Under the pieces are notes generated by a model, which saw nothing but the letters and a program-made list of their open reading frames with translations, had not been told where the DNA came from and ran no database searches. A DNA stretch of 64,000 bases, taken from contig NZ_FPHO01000002.1 of NCBI RefSeq assembly GCF_900117455.1, positions 558,001 through 622,000 of the forward strand, in the 5' to 3' direction. The stretch is from Hyphomicrobium sp. CS1GBMeth3. Its GTDB lineage: Bacteria > Pseudomonadota > Alphaproteobacteria > Rhizobiales > Hyphomicrobiaceae. The stretch's first letter is position 1. Every line of letters begins with the position of its first letter. The translations under genes were made by a program, and so were the position numbers. Below are positions 8,854 through 17,037 of the stretch, piece by piece.

Positions 8854-10257
8854 ATGGCGATCGCGAAGACTGAAGCTCCGGCGTCGAAATCGGGCACCGC
8901 GTGCCTGCGATGCGTGCTCGTGTTCCTCGCGGCGGTCGCCGCGTCGCTCATCCTTGTAAGTGTCGTCGATCAGGTGTCCTGGGCGCAGAGAGGCTACGAA
9001 GCCTCGGTTTACAACGGCAGCACGCTGCGTTCGTGGAGGGAGCTTGCGAGGCCGGCCTACCCGAGGGATGACTCGTGGCTGCCGATGATCGAGGCTCTGG
9101 AGGTGGCTCGGTCTCCGGACGGCGATCGTTTGTACGAGAAGGTGTTCTTCGACGACAAGGTCAAGTTCCAGTATCCGCCGACGAGCCTCGTCTACCTCGT
9201 CGCCCTCGAGCCGTTAGGACTGACCTCGGTCGATGCGCTCAATGCCATCAATGCCGCGCTGTTCGCGGCAACCTGCGCGGCGTTCGCTTATCTGGTTCTT
9301 GTTCTGCTGCAACCCGCGTCGACACAAAGTATGTCGTTGCGCTCCTGGGCCGTCGCGCTGGCGCTCATGCTGGCGGCGTTATTCTACTACCCGGCGATGC
9401 GATCGCTCGAAATCGGCCAGATCCAGGTCTGGATCAATGCGCTCTTCACGTTCGCCTGCATTGCGTGGCTGCGCGGCGCGAGACCGACAGCCGGAGCGCT
9501 GCTGGGATTAGCTGCAACCATGAAGCCGCAACTCGGTATCTTTCTGGTTTGGGCCATGCTGTGGAGGGAATGGGGGTTCCTGCGCGGCTTTCTCGCAGCC
9601 GGACTCCCCGTCGGGATCATGTCCCTGCTTTTGTTCGGCGTTCACAATCACATCACCTACCTCAACGTGCTGTCGTTTCTCGCGGAGCGCGGGGAAGCCT
9701 TCTTCGCCAATCATTCGGTCAACGGCCTCATGCACCGGGCGCTTGGCAACGGGGACAATCTGGGGTTCCACGACCACGTGTTCCCGCCGGCAGATACGCG
9801 TGTGATCAGCATGACTTTCGTCTCGAGCCTGGCGTTCCTGGCCATCGCGCTGGTGCCCGCGTTGATCGAAGGAGGACGGCGGCGGCCTGACCTCATCGAG
9901 GTCGCGATCACGGCGCTGTGCGCGACCATCGCTTCGCCGGTTGCCTGGGAGCACCACTACGGAATCATGCTGCCCATGTCCGGGATTGCCTTGGGGCTGC
10001 TCTGTTCCGAGCCCGGCCAGCGGGCAGCGCTCGTGTGGCTGGCTGCGAGTTGGATGATCGCGACCAATTATCTGCCCGTCGCGAACCACCTTAGCGATAC
10101 GTGGCTCAATTTCGTCCAGTCGTATCTGCTGTTTGCGGCCCTCATTCTCCTGGGCCTACTCCTCTACCTGCGCAGAGTAGGCGTGAGGAGTGAGATCACG
10201 CTGCCGCGCGATCAAGCCGTCGCGGCTACGGCTCCGCCTTCGCGAGCAGGTTTTTGA
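8854..10257 (+). CDS. GT87-type polyprenyl-phosphate-dependent glycosyltransferase
   Basis: A 467-residue integral membrane protein (DUF2029/GT87 type) with one N-terminal helix, a long extracytoplasmic loop containing the acidic segment VFFDDKVKFQYPP (about residues 100-112), and about nine further helices. Family traits include FQYPPTSLVY, SLEIGQIQVW, TMKPQLGIF and the late SPVAWEHHYGIMLP motif. GT87 enzymes transfer a sugar, often mannose, from a polyprenyl-phosphate carrier outside the cytoplasmic membrane. Its last 32 bases overlap the convergent SGNH gene. Its place beside the FkbH/ACP/MBOAT operon suggests a shared envelope glycan or glycolipid. The sugar is not known. Confidence 0.75.
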   Translation: MAIAKTEAPASKSGTACLRCVLVFLAAVAASLILVSVVDQVSWAQRGYEASVYNGSTLRSWRELARPAYPRDDSWLPMIEALEVARSPDGDRLYEKVFFDDKVKFQYPPTSLVYLVALEPLGLTSVDALNAINAALFAATCAAFAYLVLVLLQPASTQSMSLRSWAVALALMLAALFYYPAMRSLEIGQIQVWINALFTFACIAWLRGARPTAGALLGLAATMKPQLGIFLVWAMLWREWGFLRGFLAAGLPVGIMSLLLFGVHNHITYLNVLSFLAERGEAFFANHSVNGLMHRALGNGDNLGFHDHVFPPADTRVISMTFVSSLAFLAIALVPALIEGGRRRPDLIEVAITALCATIASPVAWEHHYGIMLPMSGIALGLLCSEPGQRAALVWLAASWMIATNYLPVANHLSDTWLNFVQSYLLFAALILLGLLLYLRRVGVRSEITLPRDQAVAATAPPSRAGF

Positions 10258-11341
10258 TCTCCTCCGACCATGCCGTCGCGCCTTTGACGTTCAAGTGCTC
10301 GAGATCGCCGAAATGATCGGCGGGCCTTGAGTAAACCACGTCCCCCAGCACGTGAAAGTTGGGATGACGCTTCGCGATGGCGGCCAGCAGGCTTTTGAAG
10401 GAGGCCACGACCTCGGGAGACATGTGCTCGAACGTGGCGGGGTTGAGCGGCGGCGTCACGAAGTAGACATCGGCGTCGTTGTCGCGCAGCAGCGTGAGCA
10501 CGCGGTCCAGATAGTCCATCATGATCGGGGAGGGCGTGAACTTCCTTTGCTCTGCGTCGTCGGCAATGGCGTTTGAAGCGAGGCTCGTGCCGAAGTAGTG
10601 GTGGCCACGATCTCGCAGTGTCGCGTCGATCTCGCGCTCGTTGCGGCCTCTGCGTCCCACAAAATGCGCGTTTATCATCGCTGGTGTGTAGTAGGGCGGG
10701 AAGCTGATGCGGTAGCTGAAGTTCCGCACTATGTCGAGAAGCGTGCCGACACGGGTGTCGTGATAGATCAGCGGATCCTGTACCCGCAGCGAGGTCTTTC
10801 TGACCTCTTCCATTTCGTCGAAATCCAGAAAACCGAATTGCGCCGTTCGCTCCCAATAGACCTGGTTTCGCGAAATATCGATCGGAAGGAATGAGATCAG
10901 CGCCCGCTTCAGGGGAGCGGGACATGCCAGCGCGCGACGCGCAGTGTAATAGTTCTCGATCTGGGTGCCGCCGCCGAGGGCAAGATTTGTGACGTTGTCG
11001 CCCATGGTCGCCGGGATGAGGCCTGCCATGGCGCGGGAGTCGCCTAGAATGATCGTGTCGCCCTGATCGCATTCTTTCACGATCTGCATCTTGGCCGTCC
11101 ACATCGCCCATTCGGGGTCCATGAACCACATGCGGCCGTAGGCAGCCCAAGGCCAGGCCGCGCCGAAGATCAGCGCCACCATCAGGCCTGTGGCTATGAA
11201 GAAATTGCGGAGCGAATAGGCAAAAGGTTGCGTGAGGCGGTCGGCCGGTGCCTTTGGTACCGGATCAACGACATCATTCAGGAGTGACTTGTCCAATCTG
11301 GTGCCCCGACTATGTCCAGCCCCGCAACAATGCCGCGTCAT
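10226..11341 (-). CDS. Membrane-anchored SGNH/GDSL-like protein (DltD/AlgX-like role proposed)
   Basis: A 371-residue protein with one hydrophobic helix near residues 46-68 and a large, presumably periplasmic domain. A block-I-like motif GDSRA lies at residues 100-104 (Ser102), and an Asp-x-x-His pair, DLEH, at 346-349 near the C-terminus matches the SGNH catalytic Asp/His. Proteins of this layout accompany MBOAT acyltransferases (DltD, AlgJ/AlgX, PatB) and help transfer or remove acyl groups on envelope polymers. It is 161 bases downstream of the hotdog-SDR gene, on the same strand as the MBOAT operon. The start is uncertain, since the first 40 residues look unlike a natural N-terminus. The function is inferred. 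Confidence 0.6.
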   Translation of the reverse strand: MTRHCCGAGHSRGTRLDKSLLNDVVDPVPKAPADRLTQPFAYSLRNFFIATGLMVALIFGAAWPWAAYGRMWFMDPEWAMWTAKMQIVKECDQGDTIILGDSRAMAGLIPATMGDNVTNLALGGGTQIENYYTARRALACPAPLKRALISFLPIDISRNQVYWERTAQFGFLDFDEMEEVRKTSLRVQDPLIYHDTRVGTLLDIVRNFSYRISFPPYYTPAMINAHFVGRRGRNEREIDATLRDRGHHYFGTSLASNAIADDAEQRKFTPSPIMMDYLDRVLTLLRDNDADVYFVTPPLNPATFEHMSPEVVASFKSLLAAIAKRHPNFHVLGDVVYSRPADHFGDLEHLNVKGATAWSEEIKNLLAKAEP

Positions 11342-11502
11342 GCAGCCTAAGTGGTGTTAAAGCAATTTTGAAGCCAAGCGTCGGTGAAACCGCGATAATT
11401 GTTTTTGCTAAGGTTTATCATGGCTGTGGCTTTCGCCGCGGCAGCCTCATCCATTTGAGCTCCCGGCTTCTCAATTCTACCATTGAACAGCGGCGGTTCA
11501 TT

Positions 11503-12987
11503 TCAGGGCTCGGCGCGCAGCAGAGGCAGGATCACGGCCACCGGGTCCTCCGTCTGAAGGGGTAGGACCGTTGCGGTCTGGTCGGTCAAGACGCGTGGAA
11601 TGCGAGGAGCCGAGATCGATATCCCTGTGGTCGAAGCGAGCTCGGCGGCCAGGATTTCGCCCGCGGCTTTTGCCATGGCGTATTCCGCCATTCCCTTTGG
11701 CCGCTCTTCGATGAACGCAGTCGACGGGTAGAGGATTGCGTGCGGTTTCTCTGTCGTGTGGACGAGCGCCCATCTTAGGAGCCGTGCGAAGCCGTCCACG
11801 TAGACCGCCGCGAACGCGTCGAAGCGTTCTTTGGTGTAGGGTTGGGTGGCCTGGTGTGCAATCCGGGGCGTGGCAAAATAATAAAGGTGCGTGAGTGTGG
11901 GCGGCAGCTCGGCGAGCTGTGCATCGAAATCGCCGAGCACATTGCAGCGCAGTGTGCTTGCGGCAGCCTCGCCGCGCCCCGCGCAGATTTCCTCTGCGAT
12001 GGCATCCGCGTCGTCCCGGCCCGTGGCGTAGGTCAGGTAGACCTGTGCGCCTCCTGCGGCCAGCAGCTTCGCCGTGACGGCGCCCAGCCCGCGCGAACCG
12101 CCGATCACGAGGGCTTTGCGCTGCGAGAACTCGTCCTTCGCGACTATTCCGCTCAAGGCCGCAATGGACGGCGGCTCGACAGGCTCGGCGCGCATGAAGG
12201 CCTGGACCTGGCCGGCGATGCCGCAGCCGAGAACCTTCATCGTGACGAGGCGGAAGCGGTCGTCTGTCCGCACGGTCTGCCAGCGGATGCCGCGCGGGCT
12301 GGCGTCTTCGTCGACAAAATCCACGGCCAGGCTCGAGAAGATCGAATGGAGCCCAGGGCAGATCATGCCGACGAGAGTCGATAGCCGAGCCAGCGCTTCC
12401 ACGCGCGCCGTGCCAAGGGCCTGCGAAAGCGCGGGAAACATCGCGGCGGCGTTGCTTCCGTCGCTCAACGGGATCCATCCCGCCCCATCTGCCATGTGCG
12501 GAAAGGCTGGCGCCAGCGGCGCATCGCCGAGCGTCCAGCCCTGTGCGTCTGGGCCGTCCCACGGCGGCGTCGCAGGGCGCGCGCCAAACTTCACGTCGAT
12601 GATGGTCGTCACAACTCCAACCGACGTGAGCTCTACTTTGATCGCCTGCTCGGTGCGCCGTGCGAGGCGAACCTCGACGCCGGAGTCGAGATACATGAAT
12701 TTCGGGAATTGAATCTTGAGCGACGCCGCCTGCGAGAAAGCGGGCTCTGCCGCAACAATTTTTTCGAGCGCCCAGAGCGCGCCGTGAACGCCATGAACCA
12801 CCGGCGCGCCGGCTTGCGTGCGGCGTGCGGCGCAGGCGTCGACGTGAATCGGATTGTAGTCCCCCGACAGACGCGCAAACGCCAACTGGTCCGCTGCGCT
12901 GAAGGTTCGGGCCGCTGACACCTCGTGGCTCACGGGCTCGCCCCTGCATTCGACTGCGTGATCGGCTCCCGATTCATGCGCGCCCAC
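11503..12987 (-). CDS. Double-hotdog (MaoC-like) hydratase fused to a short-chain dehydrogenase
   Basis: A 494-residue fusion. Residues about 20-150 form a MaoC-like hotdog with the catalytic Asp/His signature LSGDYNPIHVD and the VVHGVHG turn. Residues about 165-285 look like a second hotdog (STLVGMICPGLHSIFSSLAV). Residues about 290-490 are a short-chain dehydrogenase with the cofactor loop GGSRGLG and a catalytic YAMAK (Tyr and Lys), with a Ser upstream in LYPSTAF. The combination suggests dehydration/hydration and ketoreduction of a carrier-bound acyl group. It lies 18 bases after the MBOAT gene and downstream of the ACP gene, so the acyl carrier protein is the likely partner. The substrate chain is not known. 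Confidence 0.75.
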   Translation of the reverse strand: MGAHESGADHAVECRGEPVSHEVSAARTFSAADQLAFARLSGDYNPIHVDACAARRTQAGAPVVHGVHGALWALEKIVAAEPAFSQAASLKIQFPKFMYLDSGVEVRLARRTEQAIKVELTSVGVVTTIIDVKFGARPATPPWDGPDAQGWTLGDAPLAPAFPHMADGAGWIPLSDGSNAAAMFPALSQALGTARVEALARLSTLVGMICPGLHSIFSSLAVDFVDEDASPRGIRWQTVRTDDRFRLVTMKVLGCGIAGQVQAFMRAEPVEPPSIAALSGIVAKDEFSQRKALVIGGSRGLGAVTAKLLAAGGAQVYLTYATGRDDADAIAEEICAGRGEAAASTLRCNVLGDFDAQLAELPPTLTHLYYFATPRIAHQATQPYTKERFDAFAAVYVDGFARLLRWALVHTTEKPHAILYPSTAFIEERPKGMAEYAMAKAAGEILAAELASTTGISISAPRIPRVLTDQTATVLPLQTEDPVAVILPLLRAEP

Positions 12988-13005
12988 GTTAACCCGCGGT
13001 TGATC

Positions 13006-14586
13006 TCAGAATTGGAAGTACAGAAATTCGGTCGCCCCGGCGAGATACATCACCGAGAGGCCGGCAGCGGTTCCGAGCGAGAGGCCCCAGGCAAGGTTGG
13101 GCTTCCATTGCAGGCGTTCAGGGAGATCCGTGGAGACACGGCCGATGATGGGGCCGTACTTGGCAAAAAGCTCGCCCGAGTTCGGAGCGAAGAAGGCGAT
13201 GACGGAGCAGGTCAGAAGCAGGACTGCGGTCGACGGTGCGAGCAGCGTCGTCGTGATGAGATGGATGGTGTAGGTGTCCTCCGGCGGGAGCGTTCCATAC
13301 ATCATACCGCGCAGCCCGACCATCCCACCAAGCAGCCCCAAAGCCGTCGCGACGTACGGCGCGCGGAAGAACACTTGCGACACGAGCACGGCTATGTACG
13401 TAAGAGTCTGGCTCGCGACGGTCCCAATCAAAGCGAGGGAGGGGTTTTGTTTCTTCTTGTCGAACTTCGGACCGAAAATCCGCCACGCGTGGTTTACGGT
13501 GAGATAGAAGCCGTGCAGCACGCCGAATATGACGAATGTCCAGCCGGCGCCATGCCACACGCCGGCTAGAAACATGGTCGCCAATGTCGGAAAGCCCACC
13601 AGCAGCAGAAACCCTTCTAGGGTGGCGGCGCCCTTGGCGGCGATTGGCTTTCCTGCGGCGGCGCGCTTCCGGGTCACCCAGAGCGCCATAGGGTTATAGA
13701 GGTAGAGCGTCAGGTAGCGCGTAAGCGTCATGTGCCAGCGCTGCCAGAAGGCGATGATGTTCGTTGCCTTGTAAGGCGAGTTGAAGTTCGCCGGGAAGCG
13801 AATGCCAAACATGCGCGCCTGGCCGATCGCCATGTCCGAATAGCCCGAGAAATCGAAGTAAAGCTGCATCGAATAGGAAAGCGCCGCTATCCAGGCCGGC
13901 ACGAAGCCGATTTCGGAGCCGTGCGTGAACCCGACGCCCGTGATCGGCGCCAGCTGGTCGGCAATAAGCACCTTCTTAGCCAGTCCGACGATGAAAATGC
14001 CGAGACCGACGGCGATGTTCTCCGCCTTGTACTTGTAGGTGTCGGGGTTCTCGAACTGCGGCATCATCTCGCGGTGATGCAGGATCGGCCCAGCGATGAG
14101 GTGGGGAAAGAAGGTTACGAAAAGTGCGTAGTCGAGCAGGCGTCGTCCTCTGGCGATGCCGGTCTTGCAGTCGATCAGATAGCCCATCTGCGTGAACGTG
14201 AAGAACGAGATGCCGAGAGGCAGCAGGATACCCCCGGCGTCGAAATCGATGTTGATGCCGATCCGGCTGAGGTTGGCGAGAACGAAGCCGACGTACTTGT
14301 AGTAGAAGAGGAGCGAGAGGTTGGCGACGATGGCAAGCGTGAGAACGATGGTCTGAATGCGGTTGTTGCGCTCGAAATGCTGCAGCAGCAGGCCGAAGAT
14401 GTAGTTGGCGAGGATGGATCCGGCGAGCAGCGTTACGAAGAGCGGGTTCCACCATCCGTAGAACACGAACGACATAAGGACCAGCCAGCCCGCTGCCAGG
14501 CGATTGCTGGACTTGCCAAGGTAATAGTACCCAACCACGGAGATGGGCAAAAACGCGAATATAAACGCGAATGAATTGAATAACAT
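13006..14586 (-). CDS. MBOAT family O-acyltransferase (AlgI/DltB-like)
   Basis: A 526-residue polytopic membrane protein with about a dozen helices. Hallmarks of the AlgI/DltB type are the start MLFNSFAFIFAFLP, YYLGK, LPLGISFFTF (about 122-131), PHLIAGPILHH, DFSGYSDMAIG, FWQRWHMTL (about 280-288) and LAGVWHGAGWTFVIFGVLHG, which holds the expected catalytic histidines at about 345 and 358. Such enzymes pass an acyl group from a cytoplasmic thioester donor to an envelope polymer or lipid outside. It lies 25 bases after the ACP gene, so the ACP is the likely donor. The acceptor cannot be seen from sequence; flanking GT87 genes point to a glycan or glycolipid. Confidence 0.88.
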   Translation of the reverse strand: MLFNSFAFIFAFLPISVVGYYYLGKSSNRLAAGWLVLMSFVFYGWWNPLFVTLLAGSILANYIFGLLLQHFERNNRIQTIVLTLAIVANLSLLFYYKYVGFVLANLSRIGINIDFDAGGILLPLGISFFTFTQMGYLIDCKTGIARGRRLLDYALFVTFFPHLIAGPILHHREMMPQFENPDTYKYKAENIAVGLGIFIVGLAKKVLIADQLAPITGVGFTHGSEIGFVPAWIAALSYSMQLYFDFSGYSDMAIGQARMFGIRFPANFNSPYKATNIIAFWQRWHMTLTRYLTLYLYNPMALWVTRKRAAAGKPIAAKGAATLEGFLLLVGFPTLATMFLAGVWHGAGWTFVIFGVLHGFYLTVNHAWRIFGPKFDKKKQNPSLALIGTVASQTLTYIAVLVSQVFFRAPYVATALGLLGGMVGLRGMMYGTLPPEDTYTIHLITTTLLAPSTAVLLLTCSVIAFFAPNSGELFAKYGPIIGRVSTDLPERLQWKPNLAWGLSLGTAAGLSVMYLAGATEFLYFQF

Positions 14587-14611
14587 GCACAGCCCTTGAA
14601 GGAGGCAACGA

Positions 14612-14869
14612 TTATGCGGATACGCCCTTGGCTGTCTTCTTTTCGATCAAGTGCACGAACTCGCCGACGTTCTTCAGCCCCTCGATCTCGGCGGTCTGGA
14701 ACTTTATTTTGAAGTGCTCCTCGGCGGCGACGAGGATGTTGATGTGATTAAACGAGTCCCATCGATCGATGTCGTCGGCCGTCGTATGCATCGTCAGCTG
14801 GATGCTGTCGTCGTCAAACGTTTCGCGAAAGATGTCAGTCAAGCCCGAAAGGATTTCTGCGTCGGTCAC
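14612..14869 (-). CDS. Acyl carrier protein
   Basis: An 85-residue acidic helical carrier protein. The phosphopantetheine attachment site is Ser39 in RWDSFNHINI, the usual D-S-F/L context. It starts two bases after the stop of the FkbH gene and is followed by the MBOAT gene. This pairing suggests it is not the fatty-acid-synthesis ACP but a dedicated carrier loaded by the FkbH protein and used by the MBOAT protein. It would need activation by a phosphopantetheinyl transferase encoded elsewhere. Confidence 0.85.
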   Translation of the reverse strand: MTDAEILSGLTDIFRETFDDDSIQLTMHTTADDIDRWDSFNHINILVAAEEHFKIKFQTAEIEGLKNVGEFVHLIEKKTAKGVSA

Positions 14870-14871
14870 GG

Positions 14872-16788
14872 TCAGCCTTCCACGATCTGGATAAAGGTTT
14901 CCTTGGAGACGAAATCGCCGAGCGGGAGGTGCCAGCGTGTTGCGCCATCCTCGCCGTTCTCGAACAGCTTAAAGCCGAGCTTTCCGTAGTGCTCGCGAAC
15001 CATGCCATTCTTCGCGGTTGGGATGTACTGGCCGACGATGCTCTCTGCGCCGAGCCGCTGAGCTTCCGCGGCGACAAGATTGAGCGTCGCCTCCTCTACC
15101 TGGCGCCCCAGCACACGGCAGCTCATCAGCCAGGTCTCGATTTGCATGTCGCGCACGCTTTCGTCGTTGAGCCTGCCGATAACGACGCCGATGATGCCGT
15201 TATCGCCGAATGCGTCCGTCAGCCGTAGCTGAAGTGTCATCGACTTCGGATCGTTCATAAACGCTGCCACGTCGCTTTGCGAATACCGACGCGTGGTCAG
15301 GTTAAATTGGTTGGTCTTGTTGATGAGCTGGACGATGCGTTGCAGGCCGATGCTGTCGAAGTGGCGCCATTCGAGCCGCATATCGAGGCTCTTGAGGTAC
15401 GAGACGAGATCTGTCGATGATTGGCGGAGCTGCTCGCGTTGCAGGTTGCCCTGATACTGGGCTGACCGTGCGATGTCGTCGTTCGTGATCCGCAAGGCTT
15501 CGAAAGAGCCGGAGTTCGAGATGCAGCGGCCATAGAGCGCCGGATCCTCCGGCAGCTCCGGCACGGGCACCATGGGAAGCTCCCGACGCACGAACTCTCG
15601 CTCGAACGGGTTGTCGTCGGCGAAAACAAGCGAATCGATGCCGATGTTGAGGGTCTTCGCGATCGTGCGCAGGTTGGACGGCTTGTCCTGCCAGTTGGCG
15701 ACAAAGCAGGCGATGTCTTGCCGGCGGAGAACCATGTCGGGATGCTTCTCGAACGGCGCGAGCGCGTTCGCCTCGTCGTTCTTCGAGCACACTGCGAGAA
15801 TGATGCCGCGCCGCGACAGCTCCTTGGCGTAGTGCTGAAACGCGACGAAGGCCTCGCCAAGCGCGCTGCCCTGGCCGAGGACGATCCCTTCAAGCCCGTC
15901 GTCGCCGATGACGCCGCCCCACAGCGTATTGTCGAGGTCGAGAACGAGGCATTTCGCGGAGCGCCCCTGTTGGGCGGCGAGCAGGCGCGCGACGAGGTCG
16001 CCGTAGCCCGGAGCGGCTTTGGGCGAAATCTCCTGCTTGGCGCGATGCCAGAGCATGGGGTCGTGCCAGGCGAAGAGGCCGTCGTCGGATATGCTGCTGT
16101 CCAGGGCGAGGATATCCACGCCTTCAGCATCGGCGGCCTCGCGCATCCGGTAATTCAACGCATCGATCAGCGCGCGCTGCGAGCCGGCCAGCCTATGCTC
16201 GTTGCTGCCGAGCAGCGGTGACGCGAGGGGCAGGACGGTTTGCTGAATGACCTGTCCCTGGCACGCGTCGAGCGCCAGGCGCCAGAGCGCGCGCAGCCGC
16301 TCTATCGCAGCGTCGATCGCGCCGCGTGCCGCCGCCGTATCGGCTGCCGCGTTGGGGGCCCCCAAAAGGCTAGCGGCATCGAGCGAAAGCAGTATCGCGG
16401 TCGGCCGAAAGGCGTAAAGCGCGGAATCGGGATCGTTGAGCTCCTGGACGTACTGGCCATAGTCACCAACGTGGGTCGTGAGGTGCAGGCCGCGGCGGAG
16501 CGCGCCGACGCGCAGGCCCGGCAGCAGGTGATCGACCGTCGAGCCGCCGAGGACGGCAAGGCGGACCGGCTTGGTGGCGATGCCGGCGGCCGGCGGCTCG
16601 CTCCCGAACAACCGAAGCAGGACCCGATCGAGCCGGTTGGTGCGAAGGAAGTCGATCCGGGAGTTGGCGAGCGCCCGCAGGCTATCCCAGGACGCGGCGT
16701 CAGGCCGGTCTATTGCCTGTAATGCCGGTAGCCAGTCCGGTCGTTCCGGCAGCCAATGGAAATCATTCGTCAGCATTGTGTGCCGCAC
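14872..16788 (-). CDS. FkbH-type HAD-IIIC protein
   Basis: A 638-residue three-part protein. Residues about 70-270 form an SGNH-like N-terminal region (LAVLGGSTVDHLLP and later WHDPMLWHRAKQEISP). A HAD phosphatase core starts with the nucleophile motif DLDNTLWGGV at 284-293 and continues with VCSKND and FADDNPFE. The C-terminal third (about 490-638) is GNAT-like. FkbH proteins dephosphorylate 1,3-bisphosphoglycerate and load the glyceryl group onto a carrier protein in polyketide pathways. The gene for a carrier protein follows after two bases. The start could be the GTG at 16788 or the ATG at 16776. The glyceryl substrate here is inference. Confidence 0.85.
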   Translation of the reverse strand: MRHTMLTNDFHWLPERPDWLPALQAIDRPDAASWDSLRALANSRIDFLRTNRLDRVLLRLFGSEPPAAGIATKPVRLAVLGGSTVDHLLPGLRVGALRRGLHLTTHVGDYGQYVQELNDPDSALYAFRPTAILLSLDAASLLGAPNAAADTAAARGAIDAAIERLRALWRLALDACQGQVIQQTVLPLASPLLGSNEHRLAGSQRALIDALNYRMREAADAEGVDILALDSSISDDGLFAWHDPMLWHRAKQEISPKAAPGYGDLVARLLAAQQGRSAKCLVLDLDNTLWGGVIGDDGLEGIVLGQGSALGEAFVAFQHYAKELSRRGIILAVCSKNDEANALAPFEKHPDMVLRRQDIACFVANWQDKPSNLRTIAKTLNIGIDSLVFADDNPFEREFVRRELPMVPVPELPEDPALYGRCISNSGSFEALRITNDDIARSAQYQGNLQREQLRQSSTDLVSYLKSLDMRLEWRHFDSIGLQRIVQLINKTNQFNLTTRRYSQSDVAAFMNDPKSMTLQLRLTDAFGDNGIIGVVIGRLNDESVRDMQIETWLMSCRVLGRQVEEATLNLVAAEAQRLGAESIVGQYIPTAKNGMVREHYGKLGFKLFENGEDGATRWHLPLGDFVSKETFIQIVEG

Positions 16789-17037
16789 TGCAAGCAGTTC
16801 AATTCATTCATCTGGCAGGGCTATAAAAACCGTCGGCAATCGCCGCTCCGTTTTGCAGTATGTATTATCGCATTGCGGAACAGCCGGTGAAAATATAACC
16901 AAATGGGTAAAGGTCAGCGTATCGCACGCAACTTTACCATGCCCTATTTGATGCTTTGCCTAGTGTCGCAAATATCTGTTGAATCAATTTCAGCGGCAAA
17001 ACGCTGAGCCGCGCGGATGATGCTCAAGGGGGATTAG
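16789..17037. promoter_or_regulatory. AT-rich divergent promoter region
   Basis: The 249 bases between the leftward FkbH operon and the rightward GT87 gene are clearly more AT-rich than the coding regions around them (for example GGCTATAAAAACC near 16820 and TTTGCAGTATGTATTATCG near 16855). Both transcription units must start here. I cannot point to a specific -35/-10 pair with confidence. A strong AGGGGG sequence at about 17027-17032 is the ribosome-binding site of the rightward gene. Confidence 0.45.

Noticed and set aside
8673..8873. A 66-residue open frame before the first GT87 gene
   Set aside because: No ribosome-binding site, no homology, and it overlaps the GT87 start.
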